Positions 1 through 6,100 of a stretch of DNA of 15,152 bases are shown here, one piece after another. The stretch comes from Desulfurococcales archaeon (GTDB lineage Archaea > Thermoproteota > Thermoprotei_A > Sulfolobales > NBVN01), in the NCBI GenBank assembly GCA_027083115.1, contig JALWQN010000100.1:1-15152 (forward strand), given 5' to 3'. The notes beneath the pieces were generated by a model, which ran no database searches, had not been told where the DNA came from, and saw only the letters and a program-made list of their open reading frames with translations. The position numbers and the translations under genes are program-made. Every line of letters starts with the position of its first letter. Positions within the stretch are counted from its first letter, which is position 1.

Positions 1-173
1 TGAGCAGTATTGTAGGGATAAATATTTAGGAGAGCAATACTGAATTCACTTCTATAAATAACCTTATGCTTATCATCTTCGCTAGATTCAGCTGCTTCAC
101 AGAAAAAGCACCCTGTTTCTTCCTTAGACTTAAGTATGTAAGTCATTCTCCATGGAGCCCAAAGTACAGGCAT
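1..173 (-). CDS. HIT-family protein, N-terminal part (runs off the window)
   Basis: Reading from an ATG at 173 down to base 1, the minus strand encodes 57 residues without a stop, starting MPVLWAPWRMTYILKSKE. The LWAPWRMxYI opening, the CFFC cysteine pair and the later IALLNIYPYNTA are the hallmark of the N-terminal half of archaeal histidine-triad (HIT) nucleotide hydrolases/transferases such as Ap4A-type enzymes. The catalytic HxHxH motif would lie beyond the window edge and is not seen. A purine-rich GGGAGGGG sequence sits a few bases before the ATG, and an ATTAATATA box at about 201-209 fits a transcript start near 178. The substrate is unknown; the family usually acts on nucleoside phosphoramidates or dinucleoside polyphosphates. 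Family assignment is good, exact role is not determined. Confidence 0.8.
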   Translation of the reverse strand, partial: MPVLWAPWRMTYILKSKEETGCFFCEAAESSEDDKHKVIYRSEFSIALLNIYPYNTA

Positions 174-235
174 TAGTTTCCCCTCCCAAATCCTTCAGCT
201 TATATTAATTTAGTAAGGTAAGGATAGATAAGGAT

Positions 236-952
236 TTACCTAATCACTTCAAGCAACAAATTAAGTAGGGCTTGTTGTGGGGTGAGGATTGCAATAACGT
301 AACCAACTAAGTAGAAAACCACGTGAGGAAATCCTGGCGTCGCCCACACCTTTAGTTCGTCAGTGATTTTTCCTTCAGACATTAAGTCCTCAAAAGTTTT
401 CTTTATGTTGGCCTCGAAGTCGTCATCCATCGTGAATGAAGCCCTGCACCTGAAACCATTCCTTTCTGGGATCATTAGGGGATACAGGAATTTCTTCCTT
501 AAGAGCTCATTCACAGTAACTGGTTTACCGAAAAAGAATAAGTAATAGCGCGACCCATTAACACACCTTAAGTTCCTGAGTTCACTATAGTGCCTTAAGT
601 TAATTATCACGTACCAAATGAGAACCCCAACAGGAATTAGCAGCGAATAAAATAACGTCAGTAAAGAGATAGGAAGGTAAAGGAAGTTAGGGTGAGCCAA
701 AGAAACCAGGAGCAAAGCGAAAAAATCCGCACCACCTATTAGATCTAGAAAAGCTAGAGCAAGGACTGCAAGAGCAGGAATTAAGGAAATTAAGGCTTTG
801 ATTGGGGAGTAAGCCCTTAAATACAGGTTCACCGTAACAGAAATTAAGGAGCCAGGTATCCAAACATATTCTGGGACTTCCCTATCCTTTAGATCTAGGT
901 ATGAAGCACAAGCAAGAGTTAAGAGAACCGATAAAAATACTGAGACTTCCAA
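236..952 (-). CDS. Type IV prepilin / prearchaellin peptidase (A24 family)
   Basis: A 238-residue polytopic membrane protein. The two aspartates expected for A24 aspartic peptidases are visible: D20 in YLDLKDREVPEYVW and D76 in the GxGD-like GGADFF motif, each at the edge of a hydrophobic helix. Archaeal members (PibD, FlaK, EppA) are membrane enzymes that remove the class III signal peptide from archaellin and pilin precursors; the length matches PibD (about 236 aa). The start is a TTG at 952; no ATG occurs early enough to keep the first helix. It lies 62 nt upstream of the HIT gene on the same strand, and radA ends 34 nt upstream of it. No pilin or archaellin genes are in the window, so its client cannot be told from context. 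Confidence 0.85.
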   Translation of the reverse strand: MEVSVFLSVLLTLACASYLDLKDREVPEYVWIPGSLISVTVNLYLRAYSPIKALISLIPALAVLALAFLDLIGGADFFALLLVSLAHPNFLYLPISLLTLFYSLLIPVGVLIWYVIINLRHYSELRNLRCVNGSRYYLFFFGKPVTVNELLRKKFLYPLMIPERNGFRCRASFTMDDDFEANIKKTFEDLMSEGKITDELKVWATPGFPHVVFYLVGYVIAILTPQQALLNLLLEVIR

Positions 953-986
953 GTACGTACCTATAACTCAACACCACGCTAGCTGA

Positions 987-1946
987 TCACTCCTCTATAT
1001 CTCTAATCCCTACATCAGTAATCACAAATACCGCTTCACCTTCAGGTAAGTGAGGTGCATCAACAATCCTCGCGATTCTCTTGTTTCCCCTGCTTTTCCT
1101 CAACTGAACCCTTATACCTGGGGCGTGAGCAAGCACATGACCACCTACTGCTGTGGTTGGATCCCCGTAAAAGACATCTGGCCTGGCCATAACCTGGTTT
1201 GTGACCACTACAGCCACATCATAGACATCAGCTATCCGAGCTAATTGATGTAGGTGCCTATTAAGCTTCTGCTGGCGAGTAGCAAGATTCTCTCTACCAG
1301 GATATTCAGCCCTGAATAAGCCCATCACGGAATCAACAACCAATAACTTAATGTTCTCCTTAGCAATGAGATCCATAGCTTCATCAACTATCGCTATCTG
1401 GTGATCACTGCTTATTGCCCGGGCCCAAATGATGTTCTTCATCACCTCATCTGGATCAAGACCCACGCCCCGCGCCATACTCTCTATTCTTTCCCACCTG
1501 AAGGTTCCTTCAGTATCAATATAGATTGCCTTACCACCCAAACCCCCTTTCTCTAGGGGAAGCTGAACGTTCACGGAAACCTGATGGCATATGTTCGTCT
1601 TCCCGCTGCCGAACTCACCAAAGAACTCAGTTATTGTTTTGGTCTCTATACCTCCACCCAGCAACTCATCAAGTTTCCTAGACCCCGTAGTGATTCTGCC
1701 TACGTTCTCCCTTTCCTTCTTGAGCTCCAGCGCTGTCTTGAACCTGAGGCCTAAGGCTTCACGAGCTTTACTAACTATCCTCTGTGCTGTAGGTGTTGGT
1801 ATACCAACAATGCTAGCTAACTCGCTAACATTAGCTACAGCAACAGCTTCAAGGGTTTTAAAGCCGGCCTCGGATAATTTCCTGAGGAGAGAAGGACTCA
1901 ACCCTAAATCCTCAAGCGTTTTCACCTTAGCTTCTTCTCTCGACAT
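987..1946 (-). CDS. radA: DNA repair and recombination protein RadA
   Basis: This 319-aa protein is the archaeal RecA/Rad51 recombinase, which forms ATP-dependent filaments on single-stranded DNA and catalyses strand exchange. Residues 8-65 form the N-terminal helix-hairpin-helix domain. The FKTALEL polymerisation motif is at 69-75, Walker A GEFGSGKT at 110-117, and Walker B LLVVD at 201-205. The DNA-binding L2 region begins at TNQVMARPD, and the C-terminus is the typical acidic tail. Length and domain order are normal. The ATG at 1946 is preceded by AGGTCAGGT. A symmetrical TTTATAAA box at 1972-1979 places the transcript start within a few bases of the ATG. Identification is secure. Confidence 0.98.
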   Translation of the reverse strand: MSREEAKVKTLEDLGLSPSLLRKLSEAGFKTLEAVAVANVSELASIVGIPTPTAQRIVSKAREALGLRFKTALELKKERENVGRITTGSRKLDELLGGGIETKTITEFFGEFGSGKTNICHQVSVNVQLPLEKGGLGGKAIYIDTEGTFRWERIESMARGVGLDPDEVMKNIIWARAISSDHQIAIVDEAMDLIAKENIKLLVVDSVMGLFRAEYPGRENLATRQQKLNRHLHQLARIADVYDVAVVVTNQVMARPDVFYGDPTTAVGGHVLAHAPGIRVQLRKSRGNKRIARIVDAPHLPEGEAVFVITDVGIRDIEE

Positions 1947-1971
1947 ACCTGACCTGCCTAATTTGAGGGTA

Positions 1972-1979
1972 TTTATAAA
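1972..1979 (-). promoter_or_regulatory. radA TATA box
   Basis: The self-complementary TTTATAAA is centred 30 nt upstream of the radA ATG, the archaeal spacing for a nearly leaderless or very short-leader transcript. Because it is symmetrical it could in principle also fire rightward, but the ThrRS paralogue has a closer TTTAAA box at 2074-2079. Confidence 0.6.
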
Positions 1980-2073
1980 GCTATTAAGTTTTCAATAACC
2001 CTATCCACTAAAAACTCATGAATGAAGGTAATATTACCGTAGAACCTCAAGTAACTATAGTTAGAGAATCCTC

Positions 2074-2079
2074 TTTAAA
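2074..2079 (+). promoter_or_regulatory. TATA box of the ThrRS editing paralogue
   Basis: TTTAAA at 2074-2079 lies about 38 nt before the ATG at 2115, so transcription is expected near 2103. This leaves a short leader with an AAGGGAT Shine-Dalgarno-like sequence just before the start. Confidence 0.45.
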
Positions 2080-2114
2080 CCCAGAATTAACTTATTTCGA
2101 AGAAGGGATATATT

Positions 2115-3770
2115 ATGAAGCTGCTCTTAATTCATGCTGGTGAGTTCTGGTACAAAACCAAGGATAAAGCAATTGAGAGTGCCGAGGAACTGGCTGAGTC
2201 CATACCTGAGGATAAGGAAGAGAACGCCTTAGTTACCTTCATGTCGGTTGAGGAAGGCGATCCACAATGCACTAATGAGTTAGAAGAAAAAGTGTTGAGG
2301 GATATTTCCGAGGTTGTGGAAAGAATTAAGCCATCATCAATAGTTATTTACCCTTACGCACACTTAAGCAGTAAGCTCGCACCCCCTGAAGATGCATTAA
2401 GAATCCTAACGTTTCTTGAAGGAAAAATTAGGGAGCGCTTCAGTAACTTAAGAGTCGTTAGAGCCCCTTTCGGATGGTACAAGTCCTTCAGGATTTACTG
2501 TCTTGGCCACCCACTTTCTGAACTCTCTAAGACGTATGACCCTATGAAACTCTGCTTAAGGAAAGGCCCTACATATTCGTGCTCGCTTGGTGAAGCCACA
2601 AATGAAGTAAATCCTTCAGCCATAGATACGGTCTGCACCCACCTAAATACTAAAGAAAGAAAGCCTAAACTACGTGACAAAACAGTTGCTTTACTTGATT
2701 CATTCGGCCTTAAAACATTAAGGACCTCATCAGGCAAGCAGTACCTGATGTCGTTAGGAAGGTCAGTAGAAATATTTAGTGTCCTGGATGAGCTAAGTGA
2801 GTCAATACCTAAATCACTTAAATTAAATTATGACTTAATTCAGATTAAGGCAGGGACTGAATCACTAAATAATGTGTTCTGGGCCATAAACTCAGCCGCA
2901 ATTAATTCCCCTAAGAAAGCAGTGCTTGCTAAGGGCGTACTTCATACCTCCCTCAGAAGGCTAGCAGTTTTCGATATTGTGACGGAATCAATCCTTATCC
3001 TCTCAAGAAAAACAATTAATGAACTATACGATGTAGTGAGAAAGATACTTCACTTTGATCTTGAACTCTATAGAGGCTTAGGCCTTAAGGACCTGGTAAT
3101 CATTAATGAAGGCTTTCGGAACATCAGTTCATTAGCAAACGCGTTAAAGGATTCTGGATGGAGGTACCTGGTAATTAATGCAGTTAGATCTTCAGGCAAA
3201 GAAACCGGCATCAGAATGGAGAGGGTAAGGCTTGCCAGCAAAATTTATGGTAAGGTACTCCTGGAATTAACTGGTTTTGAAATATTAAGCTATAACGGAG
3301 CCTTTACTTTAGGAACAAATATAATAGGTATCTACGAGAACCTCCTTATTTCAGCAATAGTTAAGGCCGAGAAAGAACTTGAGGAAAGTTTACCGCCTTC
3401 ACTCCCAATATGGCTCAACCCCACACAAGTGAAGCTACTGCCAATTAAGGATGAACACATTAAGTACGCTATGAAAGTGGCTAGTGAATTAATGAGTTAT
3501 GGTGTGAGGGTCTCCATCGACAAGAGAAAAATTAGTTTAGGGAAAAAGATCCGGGAGGCAGGAAAGGAATGGGTCCCCTACATAGCTGTCATAGGCGATA
3601 GAGAAGTTGAAGCAGGAGTTCTGAATATAAGGGCTAGGGAGGAAGGGAAGCAAATTTCCTTAACAGTAGAGGAACTCATCAATATAATTAAGCAAAAAGA
3701 CCCTACCCTAAAACTTCGTTACTCAATTAATGGTGGCGCTGCCCCAAGTGCCGGTAAGGAGGTTATTTAG
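2115..3770 (+). CDS. Threonyl-tRNA synthetase paralogue, editing type (ThrRS-ed)
   Basis: 551 aa. Residues 1-140 are the archaeal ThrRS editing domain, a DTD-like fold that hydrolyses mischarged Ser-tRNA-Thr: MKLLLIHAGEFWYK, YPYAHLSSKLAPPEDA, APFGWYKSF and GHPLSEL are all present. Residues about 430-530 are the class II anticodon-binding domain (LPIWLNPTQVKLLPI, HIKYAMKVASELMSYGVRV, KKIREAGKEWVPYIAVIGDRE). The middle (about 185-425) aligns in outline with the catalytic domain but is degenerate: the motif 3 position reads GTNIIGIYENLL, with the ATP-binding arginine replaced by asparagine. Crenarchaea are known to split threonylation between ThrRS-cat and ThrRS-ed; this is the editing partner, acting in trans. 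It should not charge tRNA by itself. The catalytic partner is not in the window. It overlaps the opposing zinc-ribbon gene by 4 nt. Confidence 0.9.
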   Translation: MKLLLIHAGEFWYKTKDKAIESAEELAESIPEDKEENALVTFMSVEEGDPQCTNELEEKVLRDISEVVERIKPSSIVIYPYAHLSSKLAPPEDALRILTFLEGKIRERFSNLRVVRAPFGWYKSFRIYCLGHPLSELSKTYDPMKLCLRKGPTYSCSLGEATNEVNPSAIDTVCTHLNTKERKPKLRDKTVALLDSFGLKTLRTSSGKQYLMSLGRSVEIFSVLDELSESIPKSLKLNYDLIQIKAGTESLNNVFWAINSAAINSPKKAVLAKGVLHTSLRRLAVFDIVTESILILSRKTINELYDVVRKILHFDLELYRGLGLKDLVIINEGFRNISSLANALKDSGWRYLVINAVRSSGKETGIRMERVRLASKIYGKVLLELTGFEILSYNGAFTLGTNIIGIYENLLISAIVKAEKELEESLPPSLPIWLNPTQVKLLPIKDEHIKYAMKVASELMSYGVRVSIDKRKISLGKKIREAGKEWVPYIAVIGDREVEAGVLNIRAREEGKQISLTVEELINIIKQKDPTLKLRYSINGGAAPSAGKEVI

Positions 3771-3931
3771 CTAGTGTCCTTTTCCTCTACCTTACCTAAA
3801 ACTTCATGAAATGTGTTCTTCTTGCATACTGGGCAGTAATGATAAATTCTTTTAAGGTCGCTTATATCGTAGCTTACCTTAAGTATCCATTCGGTACCGC
3901 AATCAGTACACCTTAATTTCCAAGAGGTCAT
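3767..3931 (-). CDS. Small zinc-ribbon protein (54 aa)
   Basis: A 54-codon frame with ATG at 3931 and TAA at 3767-3769. It has two CxxC knuckles, RCTDCG (C8, C11) and YCPVCKKN (C33, C36), separated by 21 residues of strand-like sequence: a complete one-finger zinc ribbon with a short charged tail. GGTGATTGA directly precedes the ATG, and GGTGAT is an almost perfect match to the archaeal anti-Shine-Dalgarno. An A/T-rich ATTTAA box near 3971-3979 (shared with tRNA-Trp on the other strand) supplies a plausible promoter. The stop codon overlaps the stop of the ThrRS paralogue on the opposite strand by 4 nt. Such mini zinc ribbons in archaea usually bind RNA, ribosomes or RNA polymerase; the actual partner is unknown. 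Confidence 0.8.
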   Translation of the reverse strand: MTSWKLRCTDCGTEWILKVSYDISDLKRIYHYCPVCKKNTFHEVLGKVEEKDTS

Positions 3932-3970
3932 TCAATCACCCGGCAAACATTACTTCAGAAAAAATAAGGA

Positions 3971-3979
3971 TTAAATACT
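3971..3979. promoter_or_regulatory. Shared TATA element for tRNA-Trp (+) and the zinc-ribbon gene (-)
   Basis: TTAAATACT lies 38 nt upstream of the tRNA-Trp 5' end on the plus strand. Its reverse, AGTATTTAA, lies about 43 nt upstream of the zinc-ribbon ATG on the minus strand. Both spacings suit archaeal TATA boxes with short leaders. Confidence 0.5.
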
Positions 3980-4043
3980 CTCACAACCTCAAATTAACGG
4001 ATAACATCTGGTGGGCCCGTGGCTCAGCCAGGTAGAGCGGCGG

Positions 4044-4058
4044 TCACTGAGGGCCGAA
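4044..4058 (+). other. tRNA-Trp intron 1 (15 nt, noncanonical position 30/31)
   Basis: Exon CGGC (4038-4041) pairs with intron GCCG (4053-4056) as the 4-bp central helix. The flanking 3-nt bulges are GG/T (4042-4044) and AA/G (4057-4059), each cut after its second base. Exon GAG (4035-4037) pairs with CTC (4060-4062) as the outer helix. Excision joins GCGG to GCTCC and restores the anticodon stem. This geometry is what the archaeal splicing endonuclease recognises. Confidence 0.8.
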
Positions 4059-4065
4059 GCTCCAG

Positions 4066-4125
4066 TCCAACTGCTATGGGTCTGAGGACCCCTAAGGGGA
4101 ATGACAGAAATAAGCCTGTGGAGAG
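4066..4125 (+). other. tRNA-Trp intron 2 (60 nt, canonical position 37/38)
   Basis: Anticodon-loop CTCC (4060-4063) pairs with intron GGAG (4120-4123) as the central helix. The bulges AG/T (4064-4066) and AG/A (4124-4126) are cut after their second base. The outer helix is the anticodon stem itself, completed only after intron 1 is gone. Inside the intron, GGGTC (4078-4082) and GACCC (4087-4091) form a 5-bp hairpin with a TGAG loop. The inner helix next to the 5' bulge is weak. Confidence 0.75.
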
Positions 4126-4164
4126 ACCCGTAGGTCGGGGGTTCAAATCCCCCCGGGCCCACCA

Positions 4165-4336
4165 CACCCGTAAGGGCAGAACGGGCTCCTAAACTCCCTA
4201 AACCAATTACTTCATTCAGGATGGGAATTCCCTTTAATAGAATCCATTAATCAGAGCTTTGGCCCATCATCATTCACGCACGTCAGAGGACTTAATTCAT
4301 CATAACACAATACATGTTTTGATTTTATTTACTTCG
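4165..4336. other. Intergenic stretch holding one guide sRNA
   Basis: There is no protein-coding signal. On the plus strand a 5-bp inverted repeat at 4167-4185 follows tRNA-Trp. On the minus strand the stretch carries the box C/D sRNA (4251-4303) and an A/T-rich GTAAATAAAATC element at 4321-4332 that could be its own TATA box. Confidence 0.6.
4251..4303 (-). ncRNA. Box C/D 2'-O-methylation guide sRNA
   Basis: Read on the minus strand from 4303: box C ATGATGA (4303-4297), 10-nt guide ATTAAGTCCT, box D' CTGA (4286-4283), 9-nt spacer, box C' ATGATGA (4273-4267), 12-nt guide TGGGCCAAAGCT, box D CTGA (4254-4251). All four boxes match consensus and the spacing is that of archaeal dual-guide sRNAs bound by L7Ae, Nop5 and fibrillarin. 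By the N+5 rule, the D guide would methylate the second U of the UU in a target reading AGCUUUGGCCCA, and the D' guide the C in AGGACUUAAU; likely targets are rRNA or tRNA, not identified here. It lies about 30 nt downstream of the KH-protein stop on the same strand. It may therefore be processed from the operon tail or driven by the A/T-rich element at 4321-4332. Confidence 0.85.
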
Positions 4337-4954
4337 TTAAAATGGTTTCTTTGACCAAAGATCAAGCATTTTATTTCTCCTTACTTTCCGCATCGCCCTA
4401 TCTATGTAGCGGTAAACTGTTGAATGCATTCTTCCTTGAATAAGCATTTGTACAGCTTCCCTAGCTATTTGCGCTGATTCGTAATCACCAATGATAGCCA
4501 CTCTATCATCATATACGTTGATGTCTGTTCCAGTCATTTGCTCAATGTTCCTCCTAGCTTTACCTTTCTCCCCAATTATTCTTCCCTTAATTCTTGTGAG
4601 GTGATTGGGTGAGCTCCCAATAACTTCCTTAAGGTTAATGACCACAAGAACTTGACCTTCATCAAGTAATCTCCATGCCTTATCAGGCGAGAAGCCAGCT
4701 GCTACCGCCATAATAAAGTCCCTTGCCTTAAGTAACTTATCCATGGTTGTATCTGGAGACGCAGGCTCTATAGATACTGAAGCGTTGACCTCATCAACAG
4801 TAATTAATGTGTTCGTCCGTTCCTCCAACTCACGAATGACTTTGCCCCCCTCACCAATTAAGGGGGCTAACCTATCTACGGGGATCCTGACGTAAATTTT
4901 AGTTACTCCAGGACTTAAGTGACCTCCTTTATTTTCCAGCATAAATGACCACAT
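4337..4954 (-). CDS. KH-domain ribosome biogenesis protein, archaeal Dim2/Pno1 type
   Basis: 205 aa with two KH-like modules. The first is about residues 18-85, with GxGG-type loop LIGEGGKVIRELEERTNT. The second is about 100-180, with RIKGRIIGEKGKARRNIEQ and TGTDINVYDDRVAIIGD. This matches archaeal Dim2p/Krr1-like proteins, which bind the 3' end of pre-16S rRNA; the archaeal protein also enhances aIF2-alpha interaction and small-subunit maturation. It directly follows the RIO1 kinase gene (7-nt gap), the same pairing seen functionally in eukaryotic 40S maturation (Rio1, Pno1). The start is ambiguous: ATG 4954 gives MWSFMLENKGG, and ATG 4942 (residue 5) is equally possible; neither has a clear Shine-Dalgarno sequence. 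It is the last protein gene of the translation cluster. Confidence 0.9.
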   Translation of the reverse strand: MWSFMLENKGGHLSPGVTKIYVRIPVDRLAPLIGEGGKVIRELEERTNTLITVDEVNASVSIEPASPDTTMDKLLKARDFIMAVAAGFSPDKAWRLLDEGQVLVVINLKEVIGSSPNHLTRIKGRIIGEKGKARRNIEQMTGTDINVYDDRVAIIGDYESAQIAREAVQMLIQGRMHSTVYRYIDRAMRKVRRNKMLDLWSKKPF

Positions 4955-4961
4955 CCATTAA

Positions 4962-5765
4962 CTAAATGTTATCTACATTACCTACTACATACTCAAACAA
5001 CTTATTTACTGGGGGGATATTAAGTCCTAATTCCTTAGTGAAGTACTTGTGGATATTCCTTAAGTCCCTCATCAGGAAATCATGAGCGTTAGGATGGTCG
5101 TTCCTCACTGCCTGACTGACGTCAATAATGTAGTGTCTACATTGCCAAACCATAACATTATATTCGCTTAGGTCTCCGTGCACTAATTTTGCCTTCAAAT
5201 ACGCTCTCCTAATGTCCTCTAGGATGGCGTAAAATAGTCCCTCATAATCACTTAGGCTTAATTCCACCTCCTTAAGTAAGGGAGCCCTAACCCCAGATTC
5301 ACCAATGAATTCCATAACTAGGATGTTCTGATGCTGAGCAATAGGTTGAGGCACTGAAACACCAGCCCTAGCCAATAAGCAGTAATTTTTGTATTCTTTC
5401 CGGGCCCATAAAGCCATTAATTTCTTTGATGATTTAGGCACGTAGCTATCGAACCTAATGTCCCCCCTAATATACTTAATGATTCCCTTCCTGAACTCCG
5501 CTGATGAAGTCAGATAGATCTTAACTGCTAAATCCTCTCCATCAAATCCTTTCCCCCAATAAACCCTGGATTCCTTACCTGCACTCACAACACCCTTTAA
5601 TTCATAAATAACTTTCTTCCTTACTAAGGCCATGAGAGCAATAAGTGTGGCCCTATCAAATACTTCCTCAACGGTCTCAAAAAGGTCTTTATCAGTCTCT
5701 CTTTTTTCTTTTCCAGTAATTCTGTAGTACTTATCTAGTATCTTATCTATATCCCCTGAAGGAAT
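4962..5765 (-). CDS. rio1: RIO1-type protein kinase, probable ATT start
   Basis: Kinase signatures: glycine-loop SAGKESRVY, ATP lysine in LAVKIY, catalytic LVHGDLSEYN, and metal-binding aspartate in IIDVSQAV. In numbering from the ATG at 5633 these include K38, D154, N159 and D171. RIO1 acts in late small-subunit maturation as an ATPase/kinase. The ATG at 5633 is not the true start: it falls inside the conserved helix VFDRATLIALMALV of the N-terminal winged-helix region. The open frame continues 44 codons upstream, from ATT at 5765, with no ATG/GTG/TTG before a TGA at 5772-5774. ATT follows GGTGA by 6 nt and overlaps the aIF1A stop (TAATT). This gives 267 aa, close to archaeal RIO1 (about 258). 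Kinase identity is firm; the start is inferred. Confidence 0.9.
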   Translation of the reverse strand: MPSGDIDKILDKYYRITGKEKRETDKDLFETVEEVFDRATLIALMALVRKKVIYELKGVVSAGKESRVYWGKGFDGEDLAVKIYLTSSAEFRKGIIKYIRGDIRFDSYVPKSSKKLMALWARKEYKNYCLLARAGVSVPQPIAQHQNILVMEFIGESGVRAPLLKEVELSLSDYEGLFYAILEDIRRAYLKAKLVHGDLSEYNVMVWQCRHYIIDVSQAVRNDHPNAHDFLMRDLRNIHKYFTKELGLNIPPVNKLFEYVVGNVDNI

Positions 5766-6100
5766 TAGAACTCACCCTCATACTCCAGGAGAGCGGGATC
5801 CAGTACCCCCATATCAACCAGTTTTTTCTTTTCATCGCGTGTGTAACGATAGAGAACGTCTCCTCTATCATCCCTGAATTCCCAGATACCCAGCAAAACA
5901 ATGTCTTTAGGGTTAATCCACATTCTTCTCCTTAGTTTGCCTGGGATCCTCGCCATTCTTTCCTTACCGTCTTGGCAGAAGACCTTAACGTAATTCCCAC
6001 CTATTATATCTGTGACAACACACAGCACCTGTCCCTCCTCTTGCTTGGGGAGGAGTAACTCATCACTAGATTGCTCTTTCCTTACTTTCTTCTTACCCAG
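5765..6100 (-). CDS. Translation initiation factor aIF1A, probable CTG start
   Basis: An OB-fold S1/IF1-type protein binding the small-subunit A site during initiation. The core reads EGQVLCVVTDIIGGNYVKVF, then CQDGKERMARIPGKLRRRMW and NPKDIVLLGIW, followed by the C-terminal helix DEKKKLVDMGVL. The first standard start, GTG at 6028, would cut into strand beta-1. Upstream, the frame is open back to TGA at 6104-6106 and encodes the conserved basic tail and lead-in (GKKKVRKEQSS, then DELLLPKQEEGQ) expected in aIF1A. Between them no ATG, GTG or TTG occurs; CTG at 6100-6098 is the only near-cognate start, 6 nt after a GGTG Shine-Dalgarno-like sequence. This gives 111 aa, the normal family length. 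The gene begins 9 nt after the NMD3 stop and ends overlapping the inferred RIO1 start by one base. Confidence 0.92.
   Translation of the reverse strand: MGKKKVRKEQSSDELLLPKQEEGQVLCVVTDIIGGNYVKVFCQDGKERMARIPGKLRRRMWINPKDIVLLGIWEFRDDRGDVLYRYTRDEKKKLVDMGVLDPALLEYEGEF

Larger units (their letters stand above)
4013..4164 (+). tRNA. tRNA-Trp (CCA) with two introns and encoded CCA end
   Basis: The acceptor stem is GGGCCCG (4013-4019) with CGGGCCC (4154-4160), discriminator A4161 and encoded CCA 4162-4164. The D-arm is GCTC-AGCCAGGTA-GAGC and the T-arm GGGGG-TTCAAAT-CCCCC. Removing 4044-4058 and 4066-4125 leaves a normal 77-nt tRNA whose anticodon stem GCGGG/CCCGT encloses C-T-CCA-G-A, so it reads UGG (Trp). 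Both introns sit in bulge-helix-bulge structures. Without the first removal the anticodon stem cannot form, so the 15-nt intron at 30/31 probably must leave before or together with the canonical 37/38 intron. A 5-bp inverted repeat (CCCGT 4167-4171, ACGGG 4181-4185) follows the gene. Isotype relies on the intron boundaries chosen. Confidence 0.88.

Noticed and set aside
1591..1998. 135-aa open frame on the plus strand
   Set aside because: It lies antisense to radA, which is certain; composition is that of a shadow frame.
2018..2143. 41-codon ATG frame in the leader of the ThrRS paralogue, overlapping its start
   Set aside because: No Shine-Dalgarno sequence, and the TTTAAA box at 2074-2079 would start transcription downstream of its ATG; this length is expected by chance in A/T-rich DNA.
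4041..4056. Anticodon loop read directly from the unspliced 5' region of tRNA-Trp
   Set aside because: It would place A at position 33 and leave the 3' anticodon stem unpaired; the two-intron reading restores every conserved base.
4082..4107. Box C/D elements inside the tRNA-Trp intron, as in euryarchaeal Trp introns
   Set aside because: CTGA is present at 4082-4085, but ATGACAG is a poor box C and no proper box pair with guide spacing exists.
5493..5515. Box-like CTGA/TGATGA string on the plus strand within RIO1
   Set aside because: The box C candidate begins CTGATGA rather than RTGATGA, and the order and spacing of boxes are wrong; it is coding sequence.
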